Below are positions 20,785-33,640 of a stretch of DNA of 64,000 bases, one piece after another. The stretch comes from Hofstenia miamia. Its lineage: Eukaryota; Xenacoelomorpha; Acoela. Each line of letters starts with the position of its first letter. Positions within the stretch are counted from its first letter, which is position 1. The stretch is from assembly GCA_004352715.1 (NCBI GenBank), contig SCFE01000090.1:1590640-1654639 (forward strand), in the 5' to 3' direction. Both the position numbers and the translations under genes were made by a program. A model generated the notes under the pieces. That model saw nothing but the letters and a program-made list of their open reading frames with translations, searched no databases and was not told the DNA's origin.

Positions 20785-22556
20785 GTAATAGTAGTTTTCT
20801 AGTTAACTTTGTCTATCTTACTCACAGACACATTTCCTTTTTTAATTTTAAGCTTTTTATTCATAACCTGTAAAAAAAGGGGTTTAAGGTGCTTGAATTT
20901 CCCAAAATGTTGGTTTCATATTGTGTCTGTACTGACAATAGGTAAATAACAAGGATCTGCTATGAAAACTGTTATTTAAAATGTAGCTTAACATTGGAAT
21001 ATTATAGTTTGTTTTCGTATTTTATCGTTTTAATTCCTTCGGAGACCGTTATTACCTTACAAGTCTCAATTTCAAAACAAAGTTTTGGGCAATGCACTGT
21101 GTATTAAACTGAATATTCATGCACTTACAAGTTGGCCCTTGTACAATTGTGTAGAACTTGCATCTTTAATTCAGTTTTGGCAAATGCGAATTCATTGTTG
21201 AATTGTTTATATTAACTTATTTTATATTTTTGGAAACCACATGGTATATCCTCTGCCAACATTGTTTATACTACGTTATAGTGATTTTATGGCGTCATCG
21301 TTATATTTTCATTTTTGGACAACTTGTAAATTTTTTTCTTAAAAGCCTTTTGATTACTAGAATGTAGCTTAGTCAGGTGTTATACTCTTGGATTTTGAAC
21401 ATTATTTTTGTTATTGAGGTCAAATTGCAATTAACGACCTGGAAGAATTATCTTGTCTTCATGCAATATCTCTACGAACTTCTCAATTTGAAAAAATATT
21501 TGAGACTAAAAATGTTATAAGGTATATCGTTTGCATTGCTTTACAATTGCAAACTGATAATGAATCTCTACTTTTGTTGAAGTATTTTTACGGTGAAAGC
21601 ATTTTATTCGCTATTTTTAATTGCAATGCATGCTTTCACTAGAAACTCATCACACTAGTCACGCCGCACAGAAAAATCACTGCGGTGTTACTTCGTTTGT
21701 TTTATCGTTATTTTATGGTTTGTTTTTTATTTACATATTGAATTGCATCATTATATTAAAATTTGAATAAACATGTATTTCTGTTACAACGCTTTATGTA
21801 ATGTATTTGCAGAAACCAATTTATCTTAAACTTTTGCATTTGCTTTTAAAGGGATTTTTGTACATCGATGTCATGTATGCCTTGTATGGGCTGATGTGCT
21901 AATTCTTATATAGCTCTTTGTGTTGGTTGTTTTGCAAGAAGGTGTTAATATTATTACAATAAATTATCACATAAAACTGTTGCTGATAATTGATTTTTAC
22001 ATGGAAATTGTGGTGTAATTTTGCTTTTCTAAAGCAAAAAGATTTCGGAATTTTTTTCAAATGATGTAAAAATATAACTGCAGAAAATTCAGCCCCAAAC
22101 GTGTACTCCTAAATAGTTGAAATTTGCAAATCATTGTACCTTTCTATTAACCTCATTCAAATTTCTGCAACAAAATGCAAAAAGGGGATAATCAATTATT
22201 TTATGAACTTGGTACCAAACCAAAATTGCTGTACTATTAAAGGTTTTTTTACTTTTCTGAATAAACAATAGTGATAAATATAATCTAATTATTTACTTTC
22301 GCAGTTGTGGCTTTTAAAACAACGAAAATCACACTGCATAAGATTAAAATACAGGAGAAACTTACTCCCATTTAAAAGTCTATGATGCTACTAAAGCCGA
22401 TGCAAAAAATCATCCAACAATCTCTAATTATGTGCGTTTTCTTCTGTATACATATTTTATCAGTATTTAAAACGACTTTTAAATCTCAAGATGAAGAAAA
22501 TTGTTTATTGATGTAGTTCTTGTATAGGTTTGATTTTGTTTGAATTTGTATTTTAG
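20785..22556 (+). other. CAP intron without recognised elements
   Basis: 1772 bases, AT-rich, no coding frame or transposon recognised. Confidence 0.7.
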
Positions 22557-22728
22557 ACCAAAGCAAAATCTCCACCATCAAGCAGTTCATCGCCTCCGTC
22601 TGCGGGTCCTCCACCTCCTCCTCCACCAGCAGTTGTTCCTCCAACGGCCACTCAACCTCCAACTTCTAAGGGGGATCAGAAAGCTGCCCTTTTCGCTGAA
22701 CTAAATGTTGGCATGGATATTACACAAG
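22557..22728 (+). CDS. CAP exon, polyproline and WH2 start
   Basis: Begins TKAKSPPSSSSPPSAGPPPP and continues into seven consecutive prolines, the profilin-binding stretch of CAP, followed by a second Pro/Thr segment. It ends with ALFAELNVGMDITQ, the beginning of the WH2-like actin-binding motif. Acceptor TATTTTAG|ACCAAA. The donor CACAAG|GTTTTA is weak outside the GT, but the phase (one base left) and reading into the next exon agree. Confidence 0.9.
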
Positions 22729-23179
22729 GTTTTATAAATGATTTTTCTAAATAATGCTTCTTTATTTTATTAATTTTTTTGTGCATATATTTCGTAAACC
22801 CCGCCGGTATTTCATGAATGTACTTCTTTCCATTTTATATTTTAAGCTTTTGTTGTTTTTGAAACTGGTCTCCCTCCAATCTAAACATTATATGAAATTG
22901 CAGATATTTTATGTGAATGTTGGCAAAAACAATGAATTTTTAGTTGCTAAAAATCTTCTAGTCTTCCTTGAATAAAAGACGTCTGAAAAAGCTTAGCGCA
23001 TTTGTGTATTTGGTTTATGACAATTTGCCAATCTTTATGGCCATACCACAGTGAGTTAAGCTTTTGGATGAAACCCTTGAAATTACCTCTTTTAACTTCC
23101 ACGTAAAAAAACATAGGGTTTACTGAAAACCCCGGAATATATTTTAAAGCACGTGTTTTTCAAATTTGATCATATAAAC

Positions 23180-23835
23180 TCATATTGAGTTTTTCAGCTG
23201 TACGACAATCAATTTCCTGCATAACTTTAACGGACCTTTCCCGCAAATGTTACTTCTTTGCACGCTAGGAATTAGGGATTGCTCATTGGACCAATTTTGC
23301 TCAAAGCAGGCTCGAGCATTGCTGTAATTTGTAACGGCGTCACTTAGTTTTTCAGATCTATTCAAGGCATATAATTGATCTGAAAACCAAGCATCAAACC
23401 ACCCAGTGATAAACTTCCATGCATCCTCCAATGTGGACCGAGGTTGAGGTGGTAGTATGAAAGCTAAAATTGCAAGAGTGGCTCTTGAATTCCAGCGAGC
23501 GTGGCTCATAGCTGGCAAGTCCTTAAATTTGATAAAGGGAAATTGAGCAAGAGCGAAAGTAATGTCCCAGTTCAAAAAGATTTTTGTAAATCATCTCGCC
23601 AACCAGCTTTAGATATAATTAGTGAAGTGGACAAGTCCTGTATGAAATTTTCTATCGATTGATATTATCGGCCAATGATCTCATCAACAAAAAAGTATGA
23701 AATACAGGGCTGCGTTTTCGCCTAAGAGTTCATCTAGCACATGCCCAAGAAGTCGATCCAAGACATGATGTTGGCATCCAATTTGCTGAGCCTTAGGTAA
23801 ATTTTGTTCGAATTTGCGCTGTAGTCTGGTAATCA
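23180..23835 (-). pseudogene. Unidentified element-like coding relic in CAP intron
   Basis: The minus strand reads PKAQQIGCQHHVLDRLLGHV and LDELLGENAALYFI at about 23.70-23.80 kb, then stops, then MSHARWNSRATLAILAFILP and WFDAWFSDQLYALNRSEKLS, ending at 23180. The GCQHHVLDR and ARWNSRA blocks read like parts of one conserved protein that has gained stops. I recall similar blocks in repetitive invertebrate proteins but cannot name the family. It lies within a 4.7-kb CAP intron next to the Tc1-like relic. Confidence 0.4.
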
Positions 23836-24059
23836 CTCAATTCTTTTTCCAGTATTCACATTTCAAGTGTCTGTAATTATCATTTTAATTAAGGACCAAA
23901 AATTATAGTCATTAAAAAGAGTAATTAATAGAAAGTTGCATGCATACTTTTGATGCCTTGTTACTGCTTAGGCTGACTTTTTAACTAAGTTTGCGGCACT
24001 ACGAGTTGAATTCCGTGTTGGTGTATTGAGTCCTTATTTAGCTGATCGCTGATAGTGTC

Positions 24060-25118
24060 TGCCCCCCCCCCATCAGCATAAAGTCTCTGCTTAATAATGG
24101 CCCACAAATGTTCGATCAGGCTTAAGTTGGGCTGTTGGGAGGCCAAACCATCAATCTGCCTTGTTTAAAGCCATGATCTATTAACCAACTCTTTGTGTAA
24201 CGGGATTTGCGCTTGCGCAGGCGCGTTATCCTGCTGAAACACCAAGCATTTCCTCTCCATCAAAGTTTGATCTTCCAGCCAGGTAATGAAGAAGTCCGTA
24301 AGAAACTGGCACCCTAAATGGTCCAATGATCTCTTTGCCCTTGATTCCTGCCCAGAACATTAACCCCGCCACCACCTTGCTGTCGGCGGATCCTTGATCC
24401 AACGGGGCGACCATTCAACATCGAACCAGACGACCCTCAGTATGGCCCATCCAGCGTCGCTCGGCCTTCATCTGTGAATACAACATTCTTAGAATCCATC
24501 TTGACATATTGCTTTGCGCATTGAGCACGCTTTTCCTTGCGAATCTTGCGCAATGGAGGCTTTTTTGTTGGGCTCTTCACTTTTCCAAGATTCTCAACAT
24601 CTCACACCTTGAAGTTTTTGACATTTGAGGCGCTGCAGCTTGCTCAAAGGTTTTCTTGCTAGTAGAATGGGGTGTTCTGACGATCTTCATGGCAATCCGG
24701 CTCTTATTCCTCTCATTAAATTTTCTTAGATTAGCTCTTTCAGGTACTTTCCTACTGGTCTTTCCATTGACCACATATGCTTTGATAGTTCGATGATCTC
24801 TACTAAGTTTCTTGGATAATTCGATGGTAGCCATTCCTTTACCAATCATTGAAGCGATTTTAAGCCAATCAGAATAGGTTAAACCTGGATTTTTCTCTAT
24901 TATGTTACACTTGCTTAATCAAGCTGGACGGGTAAGATCACCACTTTTTAAAATAATTCCTTAAACAAAACTATCAAAATATATATTGTCAAATATATCT
25001 CTGTAAGTGGAAGAAAATATCTCAATTACATTATATACATGGAAATTTTACCAGTGAAAGTGAAAAATATCATTTTAGTGGCGAAATATTGATTTGCATA
25101 ATCAGGCCGCACCCACTG
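24060..25118 (-). mobile_element. Tc1-like transposon relic in CAP intron
   Basis: The high-coordinate end reads (minus strand) TACAGTGGGTGCGGCCTGAT, a Tc1-like inverted repeat starting beside TA at 25119-25120. The transposase is broken into frames: MIGKGMATIELSKKLSRDHR (helix-turn-helix, 24577-24849), KNVVFTDE with the first Asp (about 24.48 kb), VFQQDNAPAQ with the second Asp (about 24.23 kb), and SLIEHLWAII with the final Glu (about 24.11 kb). Each block requires a different frame, so it is inactive. I could not find the opposite terminal repeat. A C10 run sits at about 24063-24072. Confidence 0.78.
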
Positions 25119-27421
25119 TAAATTAAATTGAATCAGTACTTTTAGAAATAGTTATGCAATTACTCATTTTTAAAACGCTTTGAAGTGATTAAATAAATTC
25201 AAATTTTAATATGTAATTTTTAGCCCCACGTGTAATTGCGTTGTTGAGCGAACCTAATTTCGACTTGCTGTTTTTTATCCCATTCATTAGTTTTTTTGTT
25301 CCGTATTAACTGTAGGCACTAAATCTTCGTTGTGATCGATTAATGGTTGTTTAAGTTGTTTTTATTTCCTCACTAATTTTTTCTTCACATCAGTGCCACC
25401 GCCCTGAAAATGACAACGGGACTCTCTTGTTCAATTTTGGCGTTATAATTCAAGAAAAAATCATTTTTTCTAAACAAATGATGATTGTTTTGCACTAAAA
25501 TTATCCTTTGTCAACACTATCACCAACGATCGCTTGTCTGTTGCAGTAATAATAACAATTCTATTTACTTATCAATAGTAAGTGTATGCCTTAGCTGTAA
25601 AAACATCGCTTTCCTCCCAAAGCTAGGTTGACATTCATTTTGAAAGTGTGCCAATGTGCAATCATTTATCAATAGAACAAATTTATTCTTAACTATTTCC
25701 CAATACGCCCATTGATTATTTAGAGGAAACTTACAATGTGCTGTTTTTTTCCGATATCGAAATTGAAGGTGAAAAAAGTGACAGGAAGAATAAACATATT
25801 TTAATTGCTACTTCGGGATTATAGGATTGTAATAAGCGTTGGAGATTGTAGACGGTGAATTGATAGTGTTTCCCAAAGAGGCGCATATTAAATTCAACTT
25901 TTAAGCCTCCGACTTACTTATAGTGATTGTTGTCGTAATTCACTAATCAACATTCTTCCAAAACTTGGAACTTCACGAGAATTGTTTATATATTGACAAA
26001 AGTCGAAAACATTCTATCTCTATTTATACGAAATGTATTTTAGCTGCGTCCAATTTCCATATTCTGAACTAGAGTTTTACAATTTTGTTAGAAAAAAGTA
26101 GTAAACTTTTTGCAATCTGAACAATTTATTCTACTAACCACGTGTACGATTTCAAAATGTAACTTCTGCTAACCAATGTTGTGTATTAATACTACTCTTA
26201 CGATTTTGTGATCTTGCTTACTCAGCAATGCAAAGATCATCTTCATTGAATGTTTTTCATCATAAAGGTCAGTTTCTCCATGTATTGCATTTATTTCCTC
26301 AGAAAGTAGCTGTAGTTAGATATTAATAGTATTTGGCGTTGAAGCAGAGTTCTATGGAGGCAAATCCTGATGATTTTCATTTGATGATAAGGAAGTTAGT
26401 TTTAAAACATTTTGATCCTGTCGCTTTTAGTTGAGACAGAGTTTCTTTGGATTTTCTTAATTTTCGTGAAATTTTACTTTTATTAAAATCCAATAATTGC
26501 ATTGTGCCTTATTTCTATTTGGGGCGCATGAAGTAATGCCGACGTAAGCCAAACAGATGTGAACAATCGTTCCTTGTTAATGACGCTCTCCTTAATTTAT
26601 TAAGTTTTTGGAGCACGATTGGGAGGATAATTGAGTAATCAGAAAATTAGACTCCTTTTGGCACTAAAGGTCTCTTCACTTTCGAACCTTCCCCACGATG
26701 CACAGTTTCACATTATTATTATATGCTTCATATTTGTTAACAAAAAACCGATTTATCATTATTTCAGATTTATTGCTTTTTCTTTTGGCTGTATTTGCCT
26801 TGATTGGTCCTCCTTGCTTGAAATCTAGTTTAATTGTTTTAGATGCCATCATAAATTGTAAACTGTATTCGTTTATGTGGGATAAAAGGTTTATCACAAT
26901 ATTTGCAAAAAGAAATCAACTGTGAAAATAAACACATCAAGTAGCTTATTACAGAGAAAACAGTGATGACATTCAGAAATGTAAACAGGAGATTTTACGT
27001 TCTGTTTTTGTATGCTCAAAAATACGTTTCTATATCGACTGGATTCGCAAAGACATATTTTGAAAAAAAGAGTTCACTTAATAACATTTTTTGGTAATCT
27101 TAACATGTATTTCAATTGTTAAACGTAATTAAATCTGGCTTTTTTAATATAATTGATTTATTATTCAGTCTTGTCCAACGCATATGCGTTTTGTCTTTCA
27201 ATATCATTAAATTCATTCCCCAAGTAATGGATGCTGATCAATACAAAATAAACAGATGTATTCGATTTTCAAACTACCTATACTACGTCTTGACATGATA
27301 AAGATTCGTAAAACTTTGAAATTATGTTTCGATTGAGAACTCCATTAACATAATCATAAATCAAATTTAGCCTTTATTGCACATACTCAGCGCTAACGCT
27401 TTACTATTTATCGTTTTTCAG
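25119..27421 (+). other. CAP intron, right part
   Basis: The rest of the 4.7-kb intron after the Tc1-like end at 25118. Short open frames only (26.6-26.9 kb); nothing recognised. Confidence 0.6.
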
Positions 27422-27597
27422 GTCTTCGCAAAGTTACTGATGACATGAAAACTCATAAAAATCCAACCCTAAGAGAAAAACCGCCTGTGGCGCCCAAACC
27501 GTCAGCCATGGCTAAACCACCAGCGAAACCTGCTGCAGCTGCACCAGTTAGCAAGCCACCTCAGTTTGCTTTACGCAATGATAAAAAATGGGATGTG
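27422..27597 (+). CDS. CAP exon, WH2 and second proline-rich linker
   Basis: Encodes LRKVTDDMKTHKNPTLREKP, completing the WH2-like motif (DDMKTHKNP is a CAP hallmark), then an Ala/Pro/Lys-rich linker with VAPKPSAMAKPPAKPAAAAP, and KKWDV, the entry to the C-terminal beta domain. Acceptor TTTTTCAG|GTCTTC, donor GATGTG|GTATGT, phase 0 at the end. The intron before it is 4.7 kb and holds transposon relics at 23.2-25.1 kb. Confidence 0.93.
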
Positions 27598-27647
27598 GTA
27601 TGTAGATTTTTGTGTGATTTTAGATGTTCTTTGATGTGTGAATTTAG

Positions 27648-27768
27648 GAATATCAAGGTGAAACTACATTAACCATCGACAATCCTGATATGAAGCATGC
27701 TGTCTATATCTTCAAATGCGAAAAAACAACTATTATCGTGAAAAAAAAGATCAATTCTATTACAATTG
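27648..27768 (+). CDS. CAP exon, CARP beta domain part 1
   Basis: Encodes EYQGETTLTIDNPDMKHAVY then IFKCEKTTIIVKKKINSITI. It matches the start of the CAP C-terminal right-handed beta-helix, where vertebrates have [26 protein letters not shown]. Acceptor AATTTAG|GAATAT after a 50-base intron, donor ACAATTG|GTAATG, one base of a codon left. Confidence 0.94.
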
Positions 27769-29368
27769 GTAATGAAAATTATTTTTTAAATCAAATCTTT
27801 GGATTTTTAAAGTCAGGTTTTTTCCTTTAGTTGACAGTACTGTGTTCCTTTAGCAATTTTGATGGCTATTTTCAAATTGATCGAAATCTGAGTCTTAACC
27901 ACTGAAAATTAATTTTTTTAAAGTTAATGTATTTTTTACCTAAATTCCTTTTTTACAGTGGGATTAACCCGTTCCTCTATTAAACTTTTGAGTATTAATC
28001 TAGAAGCCCTCAAGATTTCTTAGTAAGACTTTGGGATTTTTTTCAAACTTTTAGTGGGACTGAAAACCCCAGCCGTGGTATAAACTTCCATTTGCTGCAA
28101 AGACCTGTTATTGTTAGATTAAAAAGTATGTAAAATATGCAATAAAATTATATTTATTAATTTATTTATGAATTCTATTGAATTCCATTATTTCCACTTG
28201 TTAACCCCTTTCTGGCCAAAATTGTATGTTAGTTGATTTTTTTAAATATGACCATTTTTCTAGATAAATATACGTCAAAAGCATGTTGATAATTGAAAAA
28301 ATTAATATAAACTTATTTTAGTGGGAAATCGCTATGTTCATTGTGATGAACCCTGGCCAGTACCTCATTTTTATGAATGTATATGTTCACTGGAATGATC
28401 AAATCCCATAGATTTTTGGTCATTATAATGTATATTAAGGGATTCATAATGCTAATGAAAATATTTGTGAAGAAATATGGCAATAGTTAATAGCATTTCT
28501 AAAAAAATAATTTTGAAATTGAAACTTTTCAGCTTAGGCTGAATTAAAATTAATTGTTTAACAACATATAAATCGCAACAACAAACTGTAAGAGAAAGTA
28601 TTTCATTTTTGGCATAGACGCAACAATATAAACCACTAAAACAGAGTTTACCTAAAATTTGACTTAGCTTTTCACTGTCCAGGAAGGGTTAAGACCAATA
28701 TTACTATATTTCAAATCAATTTTGAAATTTGATGACGTTATCAGAAATAATGATGGAATCACATTTCTGAACATGTCGAATTGATAGTACTGATATGGAG
28801 AATATTTGTGCAGTTTCGTTTTATTATCATAATCCAATCAACTTTGGATAGGGGAGAGAATCCCGCTCTCCAGATCTGAGTAGTCACAAAAAGCCAGTGT
28901 CGAATAGTTAAGTTGTATTTAATGTAGTAGAACTCATTTAGTTGTGGGATCTTCTTAATAAAATTATAAAGACAGTTAGTCATTTATCTACGTTTTTGCA
29001 AAATTTATAATAGAAATTCGTAGTAGTTTTCATATAATACAATATATCAAAAGCCTTGGTCATAACAGTCAAAATTCGTCGATCAAATCAGTAAATGAAA
29101 TGATTTTATCCACCTTCGTAGGCTATGAAGTATGATGTTAAAATATTTAGTACATGTATTTTGCTATTGTTCTAAGATTTCCGTGCAATATTTTAATGAA
29201 ACCTAGTTTTCTGTACATATAAACTTTATGCTAAGCGAATGATAGTTTTAATGCTCTGTTAATTGGGCTACTCTCGCTCAGAAAGTATTTGTATTGTTAA
29301 TGTAATTTTCTGGAATATAGACGTTTAATTACATATTCTGATTTGGAATTTTACTAATGCTCTTTTAG
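27769..29368 (+). other. CAP intron
   Basis: 1600 bases, AT-rich, nothing recognised. TTAACCCCTTTCTGGCC and AGGAAGGGTTAAG (28.2 and 28.68 kb) are isolated GC-richer spots with no assigned role. Confidence 0.6.
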
Positions 29369-29451
29369 ACAACTGCAATCGTTGTTGTTTGGTGTTAGAT
29401 GATGTAGTTGGTAGTGTGGATATCATTAATTGTAGGAACGTTAAGGCACAG
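29369..29451 (+). CDS. CAP exon, CARP beta domain part 2 (last exon found)
   Basis: Encodes DNCNRCCLVLDDVVGSVDII then NCRNVKAQ, aligned with [29 protein letters not shown]. Acceptor CTTTTAG|ACAACT, donor GCACAG|GTATAC, phase 0. The final ~80 residues of CAP (xxPTxxIxKTDGC... to the C-terminus) should follow. By eye I did not find them between 29452 and 64000; they could be in the 1000-N gap at 38272-39271 or past the window. Confidence 0.93.
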
Positions 29452-31429
29452 GTATACTATTTTACTTTAATTTAGGGGTTCAATTTGTGACTTATAAAAT
29501 TGCTAAATTATATTTGGAGTTATACGATTTAAACTGTACTCTAAAAAAGATCCTCATACCCTTAAAATTTTCTCATAATATGCATTATACGACACGAGTG
29601 TTTTGGAGAATGTTTAAGCTTTAAATATCTTATAGTAGAGATAATATAGGTTGAGTTAAAAAAATCGGTGGTTTTTTAAAAAAATATATAAATATATATA
29701 GTTGAATTGAATATATTGTATGAAATTCTATTTTAATTTTCAATTTAATTTAGTCAAATAATAACAATTTTTATTGGTTTACATTGGAAAAAACCAAAAG
29801 TTTTCTAAGCACATTAATATTTAATAATTAAAATTTAATAGCTGACAACAAAAATTCCTAAAAATCCATCACATTAAAAATTCATATGCCTCCAACTCAT
29901 TTTTTGTACATGCATCTGAATTATTTAATAAGATGTTTCTAGAATTTAGAAATACCATTCAACCCAAAGGACTTAATAAAACTTACTTTCTTGAACAAGT
30001 TAGTACTCGTAAAGAGTATTCTCAGAATTTTTCTAAGTTCCCTAAATTTGTTTGCAATATTTCATTTGATTTATAATGTAACTCGGTCTTATGAATTTGT
30101 AGTTTATAAATATGCTTTAAATAAAAACTCTTGAAATGTAATTGTGACATTATATTTCCATTTTTAGTTCTAAACACTATTAAAAAATTGGGCAGTTAAT
30201 ATCTTAATTGAAATGGATTGCATGAATCATGCTGTAAGAGCCAGGAATTCCTACTTGTTATCATGTGAGCCAAATTGGAGACTACTTTCAACCCATTCAA
30301 AGTTCAGTGAGCATTTATAAAAACAATCAAATTAAATTCTTAGTTAGGTATCAATGCTTAAGAATTCTATCGCAAATTTGCAGTCACGCCTGCCTTATTT
30401 ATAGTACCTATGCTGCTACAAAAATCACAATAGTTAGGTTTGCTAAATTTTATACACGTCAAGCGTTCAAAAACGCATCATCAATTCCTGCTTCATCAAC
30501 TGCATGTGTGTCTACTGTTTCCACTGGTATGTAATCAGACTTTGTCTCACCAATCCTGTCAATTCCACCAATACCACTGGTAAGCAAAAAGTGCGATAAA
30601 AGTAAATCGTAAAGCACATAATCTTTGGACTGCTCTTGTGTGATTTGTTATGATATCTTTGTTGTTCTCCAGCATAGAACTGGATTCAATGCATAAAATC
30701 CGAAAACTGATGTCACAAAGCGTGTACTTAATATGAACTGCGTAATGAGAGTTTTATGTGTGATTTGTGACAGTTTTCTAAAAAATATGTTATGCCTTAC
30801 TGCCATTAAAAGCTCTTTAACCCTAAATAACCCAGGCACTAGCTTAGATATCTAAAAACTGATAACACCACAGGATAAAAGATTGTCTCTTCTTTCATTT
30901 ACGCCTTGTCGCGAACCATTTGTTGCAATTGCCTCTGACTGCGCATGGCGCACTTGAATTAGGTGCGCTCTACCTAAAGAATTGAAATATTCTAAGATTA
31001 GTTGCTTCTCCCACGAGCTTTATACCCAATTTCTTAATAGGCTTCGAGAAGATTGCTTGAAAATGTGGACAAAACCTTTATGGATGCAATCGGCATTTTG
31101 GTTGAATTTTCTAATAATCACTGTGTATAGTATCAAGAATGTATAATCATTTCTAGAAATTAACGCTCCATCCTAAATATTTTATTGTTTACGCCATTTA
31201 TTTTCTAATATATAACTAATCGCAAAAATCTTGTTAAATATATTTCAATCCCGACAAACTGTATTTAAAACAAGAAACACAAAATTTCAGCTTCTAACAT
31301 AATGCTGCTGCTTTGTTTGAATTAATGAAATAGGCGCCTTGTCAGAAATTGTGTGACGCCATTGCTTTAGTTCGTAGACTATTTCTCTTACCCGGGTTAG
31401 ATGCTTTATCTTGTTAACGTTTGGTATCC
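29452..31429. other. Sequence after last CAP exon found; no gene recognised
   Basis: If the CAP C-terminal exon lies further on this is intron. Weak 60-90-codon frames at 30.27-30.53 (plus) and 30.65-30.84 kb (minus) show no family features. Confidence 0.5.
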
Positions 31430-31610
31430 TATCGTGACTTCATTTTGTGAAATTGTTAACACTACTTATTTGACAATTCATAGCTAGTAGCCGGATGACA
31501 GTTGAGGGAGCAATATTGTAGTGCTTTTCTAATTCCACCTGTGAGACGCCTTTTCTGTTCAATGTCACAACGCTTTTTTCAGCCACTTTTAAATCACAGT
31601 GTTTAAGCAT
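31430..31610 (-). pseudogene. pogo/Tigger-like helix-turn-helix fragment
   Basis: From an ATG at 31610 the minus strand reads MLKHCDLKVAEKSVVTLNRK then GVSQVELEKHYNIAPSTVIR and LL. The pattern (x-G-x-SQ-x-E-L-x-x-x-(Y/F)-N-(I/V)-x-x-STV-x-R-(L/I)L) is the CENP-B-type N-terminal helix-turn-helix of pogo-like transposases. A stop follows in NCQISSVNNFTK*; no DDE domain is seen downstream. Could also be a decayed host CENP-B-like gene. Confidence 0.5.
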
Positions 31611-31789
31611 GTTGAAATGACAAGTGAGACTAAAATGAATGACTAATGTAATTTATGCATCGCTAAGTAACTCAAGAAAAGAAGTTCTTCAAAAAATCGA
31701 CGATTCGTTATATATATGATCATTTTAACAAAAAACTGAGAAACAATACAGTGGGATTTTTAAGGAAAACAAATATTGTTTAATATATC

Positions 31790-32060
31790 CTCCTTTAGAG
31801 GAAAGAATTGATTCACAATGAGATGTCATTGTTTCGACAACTTCCTTCAGTTCATCTGTTACAATTCGCGCAAGTTCCTATAGACATTGGTCGGATACAC
31901 TTCTCTAGGTAACCCCGAATATAGAAATCGCAAAAATTTAAATTTGTTGTTTGCGCTGGCAATTCCAACTTGGTACCATAGGCATCGCCAGTTATGGTTG
32001 AAGAAAAAGATAGGGTGATACATTTTCCTAGAAAATCCAAGCCACACAGTCACTCATTGA
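31790..32060 (-). pseudogene. IS630/Tc1-superfamily transposase C-terminal relic
   Basis: Two overlapping minus-strand frames together give NLNFCDFYIRGYL and REVYPTNVYRNLREL then TDELKEVVETMTSHCESIL. This mirrors the SPDLxxxDFxLWGYLKxxVYxxxxxxLxELxxxI segment that ends arthropod-type IS630-like transposases. One frameshift lies between the blocks. It may be the C-terminal counterpart of the same family seen at 2.45-3.24 kb, but no overlap exists to prove it. Confidence 0.5.
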
Positions 32061-33640
32061 GAGTGCAAAATTGAAGGTTTTGCAACATTTGGTCTTGATT
32101 CACTCCATATTGTATCTGACAATGGGGATATCTTTATTCATAAAACATTTATGCTGTGCGCCTTTGTAAAATTTCGTTACTTTATGGACAGCCTGTATGT
32201 TGTATGTTGTTTGTTCATATAATGTAATGACATTGTTTGATAGTAATGCATTATTATTATTGATTGACTAAAAATAGTGCATATTTAGTATTTCAGCTTT
32301 AATTTCGTAGCATGGAAAAAGCAAGGTTCATGAATAGCTCTGGGCTAGGACAACTTTGACCAACACATTTGAACGAAAATGACATTGAGAGGCATGAGTC
32401 TAATTTGAGCTACAGCTATCCATAATGGTAAGCTAAAAATAGAGTTTATTACAGTACCTATTTTATGATGTTTCAAAAAAAATATGAACACGAACATTTC
32501 AGATACTTTCTGAGCATGTAGATTATATCAAAAACTTACTACATACTTTGAAATCAATAATCCCAAAGTTAATGCCTTTTGTTGAACACCATAGCTATAG
32601 AGATTAAACTGTTGAAAATATATTGGCACGAATTAATGATGATTTATTTTTAAATTTGTAATGCTTGAAGAAATAGCAGATTTATCAGAATTACTGCAAA
32701 ATCAAGAGAGACAGGATAATTTCTAGAATTTTGAAAAATATCCAAGATATTAAATAAATTCATTTTTCAACTTTGTCATGCATGTTTTCATCCTAATAAT
32801 TAGATTATTCGCGTATTCTAATGGAGATACGCTTGCAGTTACTGTTACAATTTCAGAGTGTTCTTCAACTTTGACTTCAGCTCCTTTGTTCATTCCAAAT
32901 GTTGGAATGCCCTTGCACATACAAAGCGTTAGTGTTATTTTGTGTGAATTACCACCTGCAACTCTAGCATGAAATGATGCTGTTCGGGAATTCAGATTCT
33001 GCCGTGTTAGCTGAAACCACAATTCTGTCAGTCATCAGTGTCAGTGAAAAATTCCTTGTCTTTCAACATTAAATTAGAAAATACTGAATCGATAATCAAT
33101 TTTTGAATTGCTTGCCCTTGTTACCCACAAGATTTGTAGAACCTCCACAAGGTTTATAAAGTGTTTCTTTTTTCTCAAAAGCATCTAAATTTAAGATAAA
33201 AATAGAATGTAATTAAGTGCGAAAGGGTATCTATCCGTTAGCACAATCCAATTCGCATCTGCATGTCTTCTCTTGAATGGAATAACCACTGCACAACATA
33301 ACATCCAAAAAATTTTAATTGGATAGTGGTGATATTTCACCCTAACACACAACAAACTGCTCACTTATTGCTTAACATTAGAATAGCCGGAAATTTTATC
33401 TACTTTCAATTACGATGTGTCATAAATGACACTTTTCTATGAAACATTAAATGTCGGATATACTAAGAAAATTTTTTAGTAATATACGTGCGGCATTAAA
33501 ATGTTACTTCATAGAGGTTATTTAAAATTTATATGACAAAAATTAACGTTTAAATTGAATTTATGTACATAATGTGGAAATTAATAACTTTAATTCGTAC
33601 TATGTAGAGCGAAAATAAATCTAAAATTATATATCTAAAT
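32061..33640. other. AT-rich region with one unassigned minus-strand frame
   Basis: A 90-codon minus-strand frame at 32750-33022 contains ARVAGGNSHKITLTLCMCKG and IPTFGMNKGAEVKVEEHSEI. It is less AT-rich than its flanks and could be an element or gene remnant, but both strands are open here and I recognise nothing. Confidence 0.35.
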
